A stretch of 5,310 nt of DNA. It comes from Atopobium sp. UBA6362 (GTDB taxonomy: Bacteria; Actinomycetota; Coriobacteriia; Coriobacteriales; Atopobiaceae). How positions within the stretch are numbered: the first letter of the stretch is position 1; each line of letters starts with the position of its first letter. Made by a program: the position numbers and the translations under genes. This document shows, in pieces, positions 1 through 5,310 of the stretch. Where the stretch lies: NCBI GenBank assembly GCA_002440065.1, contig DJRK01000053.1, positions 2,989 to 8,298 on the forward strand, in the 5' to 3' direction. Under the pieces are notes generated by a model. The model worked only from the letters and a program-made list of their open reading frames with translations. It was not told the DNA's origin and did no database searches.

Positions 1-96
1 TTCTACGGAAACCTCGAGTATCGAGGCCTCTCAGGCCGCGTTTTTCCTGGGCATTTACTGCTCTCAGGCGCCTTGATACTCGCCGTTCTTGTAGAA
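1..96. repeat. Long imperfect inverted repeat, probably truncated by the window edge
   Basis: The sequence can fold back on itself. CGAGTATCGAGGC at 15-27 pairs with GCCTTGATACTCG at 70-82 over 13 positions with one G-U wobble, and TTCTAC at 1-6 pairs with GTAGAA at 91-96. The 8-nt segments between these arms (7-14 and 83-90) pair partly. The region between the arms carries a 9-nt direct repeat, CTCTCAGGC, at 28-36 and 61-69. On the plus strand a small hairpin (GGCCT 25-29, AGGCC 33-37) is followed by GCG and five T, which looks like a weak terminator. Seen: the pairing. Inferred: this is one copy of an intergenic palindromic element or a structured 3' region of the neighbouring transcripts. 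The rest of the gap (97-134) shows nothing recognisable. Confidence 0.6.
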
Positions 97-134
97 ATGT
101 CGGAAAAGTCAGAGTTTGTTGGGATCGGCCCGAT

Positions 135-896
135 TTACGCGACTTTGACGGCACGCATCCGCAGACGAACGTAGTCGGCGACCCAGGTCCCGTCCTCGCG
201 GCGCATCGTGGGCTCGAGCTCGGCCACCGCCTCGGCGATCATCTCGTCCGCAAGCTGCTCGTCGATGCCCTCAAAGGGCTTCCTATCGAACATATGAATC
301 CAATCGACCAGGCCGTTCTCGCCCTTGAGCGACGTCGGCCGGTCAAAGAGCGTCGCATACGTCACGCGCAGGCCGGCAGCCTCGACAAGCGGCGCGTACT
401 CCCCCACCGTAGGAAAGTAGAACGCCAGCTCGTACTTCTTGCCGCGGCGCGCGAAGGCGCGGGCAAGCGCCTCGTGGATGGAGCCCGCGCAACCGAAGCC
501 GCCCATCTCGAAGACGAACTGCCCGCCTGGCCTGAGCGCCGCCGCCACGTGCGCGAGCGCCTCGGGCTGGCGATCGGCGTCGACCCAGTGGAACATGGCG
601 TTCGAGAACACGGCGTCAACGGGCTCATCGAGCTCGAAGCTCGTCGCGTCACCTTGAATGAACCGCAGTTCAGGATAGGTATCACGAGCAAGGTCGAGCA
701 TCGACTCGGACGCATCGAGCCCCAGCACGTCGTACCCGCGCGCAGCGAGCTCCGCCGTCAGCCGCCCGTTGCCGCACCCCAGGTCGAGCACGCGCGACCC
801 CGCCGGCGCATCGATCAGGTCGGCCACCGCCGCGCCGTAGCCCGGCACGAACCCAAAGTCCGCCGCGTACCCCTTCGCGTCCCACTCGATGTTCAT
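135..896 (-). CDS. Class I SAM-dependent methyltransferase, trans-aconitate methyltransferase-like
   Basis: A 253-residue cytosolic protein expected to transfer a methyl group from S-adenosylmethionine to a small molecule. Motif I, VLDLGCGNG, is at residues 36-44. The acidic residue ending strand 2 that usually binds the SAM ribose is D61 in GLDAS. The motif II/IV region, DAVFSNAMFHWV, is at 94-105, and the post-motif LRPGGQFVFE is at 121-130. The NAxFHWV pattern and overall length match the Methyltransf_11/25 group that includes trans-aconitate 2-methyltransferase (Tam), but the acceptor-binding half (about 135-253) gives no substrate. The frame stays open 29 codons further upstream to 983. 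I start at MNIEW because GAGGGGAG lies 5 nt upstream and the extra residues look non-protein-like and overlap a palindromic element. The gene is divergent from the dehydrogenase at 1059, so both may be controlled from the 162-bp gap. The family is secure; the substrate is unknown. Confidence 0.9.
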   Translation of the reverse strand: MNIEWDAKGYAADFGFVPGYGAAVADLIDAPAGSRVLDLGCGNGRLTAELAARGYDVLGLDASESMLDLARDTYPELRFIQGDATSFELDEPVDAVFSNAMFHWVDADRQPEALAHVAAALRPGGQFVFEMGGFGCAGSIHEALARAFARRGKKYELAFYFPTVGEYAPLVEAAGLRVTYATLFDRPTSLKGENGLVDWIHMFDRKPFEGIDEQLADEMIAEAVAELEPTMRREDGTWVADYVRLRMRAVKVA

Positions 897-901
897 CCGT
901 G

Positions 902-909
902 CTCCCCTC
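902..909 (-). promoter_or_regulatory. Ribosome binding site deciding the methyltransferase start
   Basis: On the minus strand this reads GAGGGGAG, followed by CACGG and the ATG at 896-894. The 5-nt spacing and strong purine run support the 253-residue start over the longer reading frame beginning at 983, which has no comparable site. Confidence 0.7.
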
Positions 910-923
910 GATGGTCTTCTTAC

Positions 924-995
924 AAACAGCAGATGCACCGCATTTACACGTTCCGGGCCCATAATCGTCGCCAAGACGCGCAAGCGATGTGCATC
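924..995. repeat. Degenerate palindromic element in the divergent gap, related to the one at 2105-2171
   Basis: GATGCAC at 932-938 and GTGCATC at 989-995 form the ends of a weak 64-bp inverted repeat. The left part matches the perfect palindrome downstream of the dehydrogenase: GCAGATGCA (929-937), TTTAC (943-947) and GTT (950-952) are shared at identical spacing with 2103-2126, 17 of 24 positions. Both also contain the 8-mer CCGGGCCC (953-960 here, 2139-2146 there). The intervening 5 nt differ completely. It may be a decayed copy of a dispersed element or a binding site with half-site AGATGCA-N5-TTTAC. It lies in the gap that must hold the promoters of both the methyltransferase and the dehydrogenase. 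I cannot place a convincing -35/-10 pair for either gene here. Confidence 0.45.
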
Positions 996-1058
996 CTCGC
1001 GGCGCCCCGGTGCCGCTGCGCGCTATCGTAGCCCAAACAAACCCGAGGAAGGAACCGC

Positions 1059-2045
1059 ATGACCAGCCCCCACCGCGTACTGCTCTACACCATGGACGAC
1101 GACTCCGACTTTGCCCGCGAATGCCTGCGCGAGCTCGGCGCCGAGAAGGACATCGAGCTCGTGAGCCGCACGCACGGCATCTTCGAGGCGCCCAGCGCCG
1201 AGGAGCTCGCCGGGTTCGAGGCGGTTGTCGGCGAGTTCATGCCGGTGCTCGGCGACGAGGTCGGGATCATGGCGGACGCCGGGGTCCGCCTCGTGGCGAG
1301 CATGTCCATCGGGATCAACCACATGGACGTCGCCGGCCTGGAGGCACGCGGCGTCGCGGTCTCGAACTGCCCCGGCTACTGCGCCGACGACGTGGCGCTC
1401 CACGCGGTCACGCTCATGCTCGACCTCATGCGCCAGGTCACCCTCTCCAACCGCGACGTGCTCGCCGGCAACTGGAACCCCAAGTTCGGGCACGAGATGC
1501 GCCGCCCGGCGGGCCAGACGCTCGGGCTCGTCTTCTTTGGCCGCATCGCGCGCAAGGTGGCGCCGCTCGCCCAGGCCCTCGGCATGAAGGTGCTGGTCTG
1601 GGCCCCCACAAAGAGCGCCGAGGAGCTCGCGGCGGCGGGATGCGAGAAGGCCGAGACGCTCGACGGGCTGCTCGCCGCCTCCGACGTGGTGAGCCTCCAC
1701 TGCCCGCTCATCCCGCAGACCGAGAAGCTCATCGGCGCCCGCGAGCTCTCGCTCATGAAGCCGACGGCACTGCTGATAAACACGGCCCGCGGCGGCTGTG
1801 TGGACGAGGACGCGCTGGCAGACGCCCTCGAGGCGGACACCATCGCCGGCGCCGGGCTCGACGTGCTGACCGTCGAGAAGGACGTGGCCGGCCAGCGCCT
1901 GCCGCACTGCCCCAACTGCGTGGTCACGCCGCACACCGCCTACGTCACGCGCGAGGCGAACGAGGCCCTTGTCAGGATGAGCCTCAAGTCCGTCTGCGAG
2001 CTGCTCCTCGAGGGCCGCGAGCCCGAGTACGCAGTGCACGCGTAA
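1059..2045 (+). CDS. D-2-hydroxyacid dehydrogenase, NAD(P)-dependent
   Basis: A 328-residue cytosolic enzyme predicted to interconvert 2-oxo acids and D-2-hydroxy acids using NAD(P)H, the usual length for the family. The N- and C-terminal parts form the substrate domain and about 100-290 the dinucleotide domain. The catalytic set is present: R244 in NTARGG, E273 in LTVEKD and H292 in TPHTAY. SMSIGINHMDV (81-91) occupies the substrate-loop position and NCPGYCADDVALHA (103-116) the hinge helix. The expected GxGxxG loop reads FFGRIA at 159-164, so only the middle glycine, G161, remains, which is unusual. The start is supported by GAGGAAGGAA at 1045-1054. The TPHTAY ending resembles D-lactate/hydroxyisocaproate-type members, while the hinge region recalls CtBP- and phosphoglycerate dehydrogenase-like proteins, so I assign no substrate or symbol. 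It converges with the transporter gene and is bracketed by two related palindromic elements. Confidence 0.9.
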   Translation: MTSPHRVLLYTMDDDSDFARECLRELGAEKDIELVSRTHGIFEAPSAEELAGFEAVVGEFMPVLGDEVGIMADAGVRLVASMSIGINHMDVAGLEARGVAVSNCPGYCADDVALHAVTLMLDLMRQVTLSNRDVLAGNWNPKFGHEMRRPAGQTLGLVFFGRIARKVAPLAQALGMKVLVWAPTKSAEELAAAGCEKAETLDGLLAASDVVSLHCPLIPQTEKLIGARELSLMKPTALLINTARGGCVDEDALADALEADTIAGAGLDVLTVEKDVAGQRLPHCPNCVVTPHTAYVTREANEALVRMSLKSVCELLLEGREPEYAVHA

Positions 2046-2095
2046 CGAACCGGCGACGCTCGGTGCGGACACCCCCGGGACGAACGAGTGCCGAG

Positions 2096-2171
2096 AAAAA
2101 ACGCAGATGCATACGGTTTACGTGTTTCGACCCCAAATCCGGGCCCTTGGGCACGTAAACCGTATGCATCT
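2096..2171 (-). terminator. Probable intrinsic terminator of the peptidase-transporter unit
   Basis: Read on the minus strand, the 20-bp stem at 2171-2105 is followed by GCG and then six T (A6 on the plus strand at 2096-2101). This is the layout of a rho-independent terminator and lies 55 bp beyond the transporter stop codon. The stem is long and only about half GC, and the loop is larger than usual, so it may be a repeat element doubling as terminator. In the plus direction no T run follows the stem (AAATAGC), so termination of the dehydrogenase transcript here is less certain. A second weak stem for that gene, 2059-2066 with 2088-2095 including two wobbles, also lacks a T run. Confidence 0.5.
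2105..2171. repeat. Perfect 20-bp inverted repeat with 27-nt spacer
   Basis: AGATGCATACGGTTTACGTG at 2105-2124 is the exact reverse complement of 2152-2171. The spacer holds a second nested pairing, CCCAA at 2132-2136 with TTGGG at 2147-2151, and the 8-mer CCGGGCCC (2139-2146). The pairing is far beyond chance for a 67-bp stretch. It lies in the gap between the convergent dehydrogenase and transporter genes. Its left arm and the CCGGGCCC core recur in degenerate form at 924-995, which suggests an element that occurs more than once in this genome and not only a local terminator. Confidence 0.9.
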
Positions 2172-2225
2172 AAATAGCAACGCTCTTCTCGGTACGACTC
2201 GAGGCGATCCGCGACAAACCGCCCG

Positions 2226-3551
2226 CTACTCGGCGGTCGACTCCTCGCGGCGGGCGACCTCGTCGATCAGGATCGCGTCGCCGTGCTTGGCGCCGGCGAC
2301 GGAGAGGCCCATGAACACGCCCATCGCCGTGATGTAGGCAAAGAGCATCGCCGGGTTCACGTCCATGACCACGCCGGAGAGAATCGGGGTGATGACCTGC
2401 GCGGCCATGCTCACCGTGTAGTAGTAGCCCGAGTAGCGGCCCACGGAACTCGAGCTGCAGCACTCCAGGATCATCGTGTAGACGCACATGTCCACGCCGC
2501 CGAGCGAGACGCCCATCAGCAAGAAGACCAGGTAGAGCGCGGGGCTGAAGCCGGGCACGAGCCAGATGACGAGCGGGCACGCCACCATGACGGCAGAGCA
2601 CAGCAGCGCGACCTTCTTGCGGCCGATCTTGAGCGAGAGGTTCGCGAGGGGCACGTAGCTCACGAGCGCGCCGGCGATGGTCACGATATTGATGATCGCG
2701 TACGAGCCGCCGGCCATGCCGTAGAAGAGGTCGGCGTAGCGGCTGATGTTCGTCGTCATCGCGTTATAGCTCATGTAGTAGAAGAACGTGGCCGAGAGCA
2801 GCAACGCGATCGAGACGCGCATCGAGCGGTCGGCGACGCGCTCCTTGCCGCCGGCCTCGGGCGAGTCGTCCTTGTCGATCTCGGCCTCGTCGATGCCCAT
2901 CTCGAGGGACTTCTCGCGCATCTTCCGCACGAGCGCGGGCTCCTTGACGAGCGCGCCGTACACAACGGCCGAGACGAGGACGAACGCGGCCTGCAGCAAG
3001 AAAAGCGGCAGGTAGTCGGGCTTCTCGACGTTCGGGACCATGACCGAGATGGCCACGAGCATGACGCCCGTGCCCGCGTAGCCCACGATCTTCTGCACGG
3101 AATCGGCCTTGGTGCGCAGCGGACGCGGCGTGATGTCGGCCACGATGGCGACCGTCATAGTGCGGTACATGCAGATCGCGAGCAGCGTGATCACGATCGC
3201 GCAGATGAGCAGCGGCAGGCTCCCCATGTTGTTCGCGAGGGCGATGAGCGGGATGGAGAGCGTCGCGATCGCGGAGCCCAAGAGGATGAACGGCGTGCGG
3301 CGGCCGAGCTTGCTCGTGCAGCGGTCGGACAGGATGCCGAAGAGCGGCAGGAGGAACAGGCCGAAGACGTTGTCGATGGCCATGATCGCGCCGGTAACGG
3401 AGTTCGAGAGGCCAAAGGTGTTCGTGAGCATCTTGGGCACGATGCCGTCGTAGACCTGCCAGAAGCTGATCATGCCCATGAAGGGCAGGGACGCGAGCGC
3501 GATGGCGCGGTTATCGAGCTTGGCGGCGCGCTTTGCGGCGGAGTTTGCCAT
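2226..3551 (-). CDS. MFS transporter, GPH/SLC45-like, probable sugar or glycoside:cation symporter
   Basis: A 441-residue inner-membrane protein with about 12 hydrophobic segments in two halves, roughly 18-203 and 245-420. A charged cytoplasmic loop (about 204-244) separates them and is rich in E, D and K. The loop between helices 2 and 3 has the MFS signature DRCTSKLGRRTPF (76-88), close to the version in GPH symporters and SLC45/plant sucrose carriers. VADITPRPLRTKAD (137-150) matches the helix 4-5 loop of the same group, and LSLKIGRKK (305-313) is the second-half counterpart. It lies 84 bp downstream of the M20 peptidase gene on the same strand and is probably co-transcribed with it. No alternative ATG/GTG/TTG start exists before an in-frame TAG at 3581-3579. 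The family is well supported. A sugar substrate is the family norm, but the neighbour suggests that an amide or amino-acid product is also possible. Confidence 0.87.
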   Translation of the reverse strand: MANSAAKRAAKLDNRAIALASLPFMGMISFWQVYDGIVPKMLTNTFGLSNSVTGAIMAIDNVFGLFLLPLFGILSDRCTSKLGRRTPFILLGSAIATLSIPLIALANNMGSLPLLICAIVITLLAICMYRTMTVAIVADITPRPLRTKADSVQKIVGYAGTGVMLVAISVMVPNVEKPDYLPLFLLQAAFVLVSAVVYGALVKEPALVRKMREKSLEMGIDEAEIDKDDSPEAGGKERVADRSMRVSIALLLSATFFYYMSYNAMTTNISRYADLFYGMAGGSYAIINIVTIAGALVSYVPLANLSLKIGRKKVALLCSAVMVACPLVIWLVPGFSPALYLVFLLMGVSLGGVDMCVYTMILECCSSSSVGRYSGYYYTVSMAAQVITPILSGVVMDVNPAMLFAYITAMGVFMGLSVAGAKHGDAILIDEVARREESTAE

Positions 3552-3562
3552 GTGGAGGAAAA

Positions 3563-3569
3563 CCTTTCT
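3563..3569 (-). promoter_or_regulatory. Weak, distant ribosome binding site of the transporter gene
   Basis: The minus strand reads AGAAAGG, then 11 nt (TTTTCCTCCAC), then the ATG. The spacing is long and the spacer contains CCTCC, which resembles anti-Shine-Dalgarno sequence and could pair with the AGG of this site. The other three genes have GAGG-type sites 4-5 nt from the start codon, so this gene may be translated less efficiently or partly through coupling. Confidence 0.35.
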
Positions 3570-3635
3570 GATTTGATGCTAAGAAGGGCTGAGAGGAGCG
3601 ACACGTGCAGGGGCACGCGAGCAACGATTGAACGC

Positions 3636-5144
3636 CTAGATGTCCGCCAGGTGGGAGAGGAAGGCGACATAGAACTCGATGCCGCGCTTATACACCTCCA
3701 CCCCGATCCTCTCGTTGGCCGCGTGCAGGAGCTTGCGCGCCTCGCCCGAGTACACGAAGCCGCAGAACCGGTAAACGCGGTCGCAGATGGCGTTGAACTC
3801 ACGGGAGTCGGTGCAGGAATTCTGCACGTAGGGGGCGAAGCCGACCTCGGGGTAGACGCCCGAGACGCAGCGGTGGATGTAGTCGAAGGCGGCGTCGTGT
3901 TCGAAGGGGCTCACGGGCGCGGGCTCCGTGTAGGGAATGGCCTCGTTGACCTCGACCGTCACGTGGTCGGGGGTCAGGCCGGAAGCCTCGCACTCCTCGG
4001 CGGCGAGGCGGCGGGCACGCTCGACGGCGTCGGCGATGGTCTCGAAGGGGGCCACGCGCACGTTGAAGTTCGCGCTCGCCGTGGGCGGCAGGACGTTGTG
4101 CGCGGTCGAGCCCTCCATCTGCGTGAGGGCATAGGTCGTGCGGATCATCGCGCCGGTCTCGGGCACGCCCGCCATGATCTTCTTCACAAGGGGGCGCGTG
4201 AGCCACAGGTTGCCGAAGACGGCCTTGTACAGCGCGTTGCTGCGGGCGCCCAGCTCAGAGAGCGTGGCCTCGACGGCCGGCACCATCACGGGGCGGCCGG
4301 GGTTCGCGCCTATGCGCTCGCACGCGCGGGAGAGGAGCCGGCACGCGTCGCTGGCCGCGGGCGTCGAGGCGTGACCGCCGTCCGCGCGGGCCGTGACGGT
4401 GAGGTCGACGTGGCCCTTCTCGGAGACGCCGACCATGGCCACGGGCTCGGCGACGCCAAGAGGGGCGTCCGCCGCCACCGCGCCGCCCTCGTCGAGGACC
4501 AGGTACGGGCGGATCCCGTGGCTGCGGAACCAGTCGACCGCGTGCGCGCAGGTGGGCGCCGCGATCTCCTCGCCGTCGCTCGAGAAGTACCAGACGTCGC
4601 GCGGGGGCACGTAACCCTGGCCGATGAGGTGCTCGGCCGCCTCGAAGAACGCGCCGACGATGCACTTGGTGTCGAGGGTGCCGCGGCCCCAGATCTCGCC
4701 GTCCACGACCTCGGCGCCAAAGGGGTCGTGCTCCCAGTCCTGGCCCTCGACGGGGACGACGTCCTGGTGGGCCATCATCACGACGGGGTCGAGCGCGGGG
4801 TCGGCGCCCGGCCAGCGGAGAAGGATGCCGAAGTCGTCGATCATCGTGAGCTCGCACGACTCGAACGTGCGCGGGTACAGGCGGCGCAGCGTGGGCACCC
4901 AGCGGCGGAACGGCTCGTCGTCGCGCTGCGAGACGTCCTCGCGGCTCACGGTCGGGATGCGGATGAGCTCGCGGAAGCGCTCGACCGCGGCGTCGCCGGC
5001 CTTGTAGCCGCCGGCGTCCACGGGCGCGCCGTCGGGCGCGGAGGGCTTGAGCTTCGCGGCGCCCACGGCGCAGGCGGCAGCACCGGCGCACACGGCCGCG
5101 GCCGCGACGCCCAACCCAGTACAGACAACATCGGAAGCACGCAT
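3636..5144 (-). CDS. Membrane-anchored M20 family zinc peptidase, carboxypeptidase S/PM20D1-like
   Basis: A 502-residue metallohydrolase expected to cleave peptide or N-acyl-amino-acid bonds. Residues 6-30 form an Ala/Cys/Val-rich hydrophobic helix after a short N-terminus with one Arg, so the protein is probably anchored with the catalytic domain outside; there is no lipobox I trust. The M20 dinuclear zinc set is complete: H126 and D128 in MAHQDVVPV, bridging D158 in GRGTLDTK, catalytic E192 and ligand E193 in SSDGEEI, D218 in LDEGG, and H474 in LLHAANERI. The dimerisation or lid domain (about 240-360) contains GGHAS (256-260) and STAHNVLPP (346-354). NSCTDSREF (442-450) matches the TDSR region of PM20D1/CPS1-type enzymes. 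The frame extends 49 codons upstream to 5291 into repeat sequence; GAGAGGAG at 5157-5150 and the signal-anchor start favour 5144. It is the first gene of a probable two-gene unit with the transporter. The substrate is unknown. Confidence 0.92.
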   Translation of the reverse strand: MRASDVVCTGLGVAAAAVCAGAAACAVGAAKLKPSAPDGAPVDAGGYKAGDAAVERFRELIRIPTVSREDVSQRDDEPFRRWVPTLRRLYPRTFESCELTMIDDFGILLRWPGADPALDPVVMMAHQDVVPVEGQDWEHDPFGAEVVDGEIWGRGTLDTKCIVGAFFEAAEHLIGQGYVPPRDVWYFSSDGEEIAAPTCAHAVDWFRSHGIRPYLVLDEGGAVAADAPLGVAEPVAMVGVSEKGHVDLTVTARADGGHASTPAASDACRLLSRACERIGANPGRPVMVPAVEATLSELGARSNALYKAVFGNLWLTRPLVKKIMAGVPETGAMIRTTYALTQMEGSTAHNVLPPTASANFNVRVAPFETIADAVERARRLAAEECEASGLTPDHVTVEVNEAIPYTEPAPVSPFEHDAAFDYIHRCVSGVYPEVGFAPYVQNSCTDSREFNAICDRVYRFCGFVYSGEARKLLHAANERIGVEVYKRGIEFYVAFLSHLADI

Positions 5145-5149
5145 GATGG

Positions 5150-5157
5150 CTCCTCTC
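5150..5157 (-). promoter_or_regulatory. Ribosome binding site deciding the M20 peptidase start
   Basis: The minus strand reads GAGAGGAG, then CCATC, then the ATG at 5144-5142. The spacing is 5 nt. This selects the 502-residue protein over the longer open frame starting at 5291, whose first codons lie inside a repeated sequence. Confidence 0.75.
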
Positions 5158-5178
5158 GGCAAGAAAACGTTGAGGAGC

Positions 5179-5210
5179 ACTATACCTGTTGACGACTCAA
5201 CATGTGCCAA
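5179..5210 (-). promoter_or_regulatory. Candidate promoter with centred dyad operator for the peptidase-transporter unit
   Basis: On the minus strand a TATAGT -10 box lies at 5184-5179 and a TTGGCA -35-like box at 5210-5205, separated by 20 nt. The spacer contains the dyad TGTTGA-N4-TCAACA (5187-5202), placed symmetrically with 2 nt on each side. Spacers of 19-20 nt with a central dyad are typical of MerR-family-activated promoters; a repressor operator is the alternative. No regulator gene is present in the window. A start site about 6-8 nt after the -10 would leave a leader of roughly 25-30 nt, which suits the ribosome binding site at 5157-5150. Confidence 0.45.
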
Positions 5211-5234
5211 GAAGCCCCGATCGTTTGCCCATCG

Positions 5235-5310
5235 GTCACAAATGAGAGTATTTGGTGACAGTATTTGGGGACAGGTTCGAAAAACGCTCAAATGAAAGCT
5301 TTTGGGGACA
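5235..5310. repeat. Cluster of TTTGGGGACA-type repeats running to the window edge
   Basis: GTATTTGGTGACA (5248-5260) is followed directly by GTATTTGGGGACA (5261-5273), a 13-bp tandem pair with one difference. A third copy, GCTTTTGGGGACA, occupies 5298-5310 and ends at the window boundary. A longer unit beginning CAAATGA is also repeated: 5239-5260 and 5289-5310 agree at 18 of 22 positions. The first unit can fold, GTCAC-AAAT (5235-5242) with ATTT-G-GTGAC, with one bulged base. The array probably continues to the right. Short GGGGACA repeats of this kind are sometimes seen beside REP-associated transposase genes, but no transposase is visible here. Confidence 0.6.

Noticed and set aside
943..965. 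TTTACA and CATAAT as a plus-strand promoter for the dehydrogenase
   Set aside because: The spacing is only 11 nt. Other box combinations in this gap match the consensus too poorly to call.
897..983. N-terminal extension of the methyltransferase
   Set aside because: The added 29 residues do not resemble the family, overlap a palindromic element and have no ribosome binding site; GAGGGGAG supports the start at 896.
2107..2337. Small plus-strand ORF of 76 codons starting in the palindrome (MHTVYVF...)
   Set aside because: It begins inside the inverted repeat, has no ribosome binding site and runs antisense into the transporter gene. The similar reading in the 933 element follows from the repeat similarity, not from coding.
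3604..3617. Hairpin CGTGC-AGGG-GCACG between the peptidase and transporter genes
   Set aside because: The stem is only 5 bp with no T run on the minus strand, so it is not a credible terminator. I treat the two genes as one unit.
2283..5192. A 969-codon open frame on the plus strand spanning both the transporter and the peptidase
   Set aside because: It is antisense to two genes with complete family motifs. Its product is a low-complexity mix of H, R, D, E, G and A, as expected from a GC-rich antisense frame, and it shows no domain.
5145..5291. N-terminal extension of the M20 peptidase
   Set aside because: The 49 extra codons cross the candidate promoter and the repeat array. The 5144 start has a good ribosome binding site and begins a plausible signal anchor.
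1..5310. CRISPR array, tRNA, rRNA, transposase, prophage or toxin-antitoxin genes
   Set aside because: Looked for and not seen. The only repeats are the palindromes and the short right-edge array, with no regular spacer pattern, and no such protein motifs appear in any plausible frame.

Overview
The window is GC-rich (clearly above 60% by eye). It carries four complete bacterial protein genes, separated by intergenic gaps that hold an unusual number of palindromic or repeated sequences. Base composition, strong GC-ending codon bias and GAGG-type ribosome binding sites suggest a high-GC Gram-positive. A gut Coriobacteriia member (Collinsella/Olsenella-like) is my best guess, but this is an impression; there is no rRNA or marker gene to confirm it.

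Layout from left to right. Positions 1-96 form an imperfect inverted repeat that appears cut by the window edge. Positions 135-896 (minus) encode a class I SAM-dependent methyltransferase of the trans-aconitate methyltransferase-like type. A 162-bp divergent gap follows, containing a degenerate ~64-bp palindromic element. Positions 1059-2045 (plus) encode a D-2-hydroxyacid dehydrogenase with an intact catalytic Arg/Glu/His set but an unusual dinucleotide-binding glycine motif. The 180-bp convergent gap that follows holds a perfect 20-bp inverted repeat, which probably also acts as terminator for the next gene. Positions 2226-3551 (minus) encode a 12-helix MFS transporter resembling the GPH/SLC45 sugar-transporter group. 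Positions 3636-5144 (minus) encode a membrane-anchored M20 zinc peptidase of the carboxypeptidase S/PM20D1 type. Its upstream region has a promoter-like arrangement with a 16-bp dyad centred between the -35 and -10 boxes. From about 5235 to the right edge lie tandem and dispersed copies of a TTTGGGGACA-containing repeat.

How the genes fit together. The M20 peptidase and the MFS transporter are co-directional, 84 bp apart, with no convincing terminator between them, so they probably form one transcription unit read right to left and ending at the 2105-2171 hairpin. A surface-exposed amidohydrolase or peptidase plus a transporter suggests cleavage of an amide-linked substrate and uptake or export of a product; the substrate cannot be told from sequence. 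The methyltransferase and dehydrogenase are divergently transcribed and have no obvious pathway link. The most interesting non-coding signal is that the dehydrogenase gene is bracketed by two related palindromic elements (one degenerate, one perfect), and that two further unrelated repeat types sit at the window edges.
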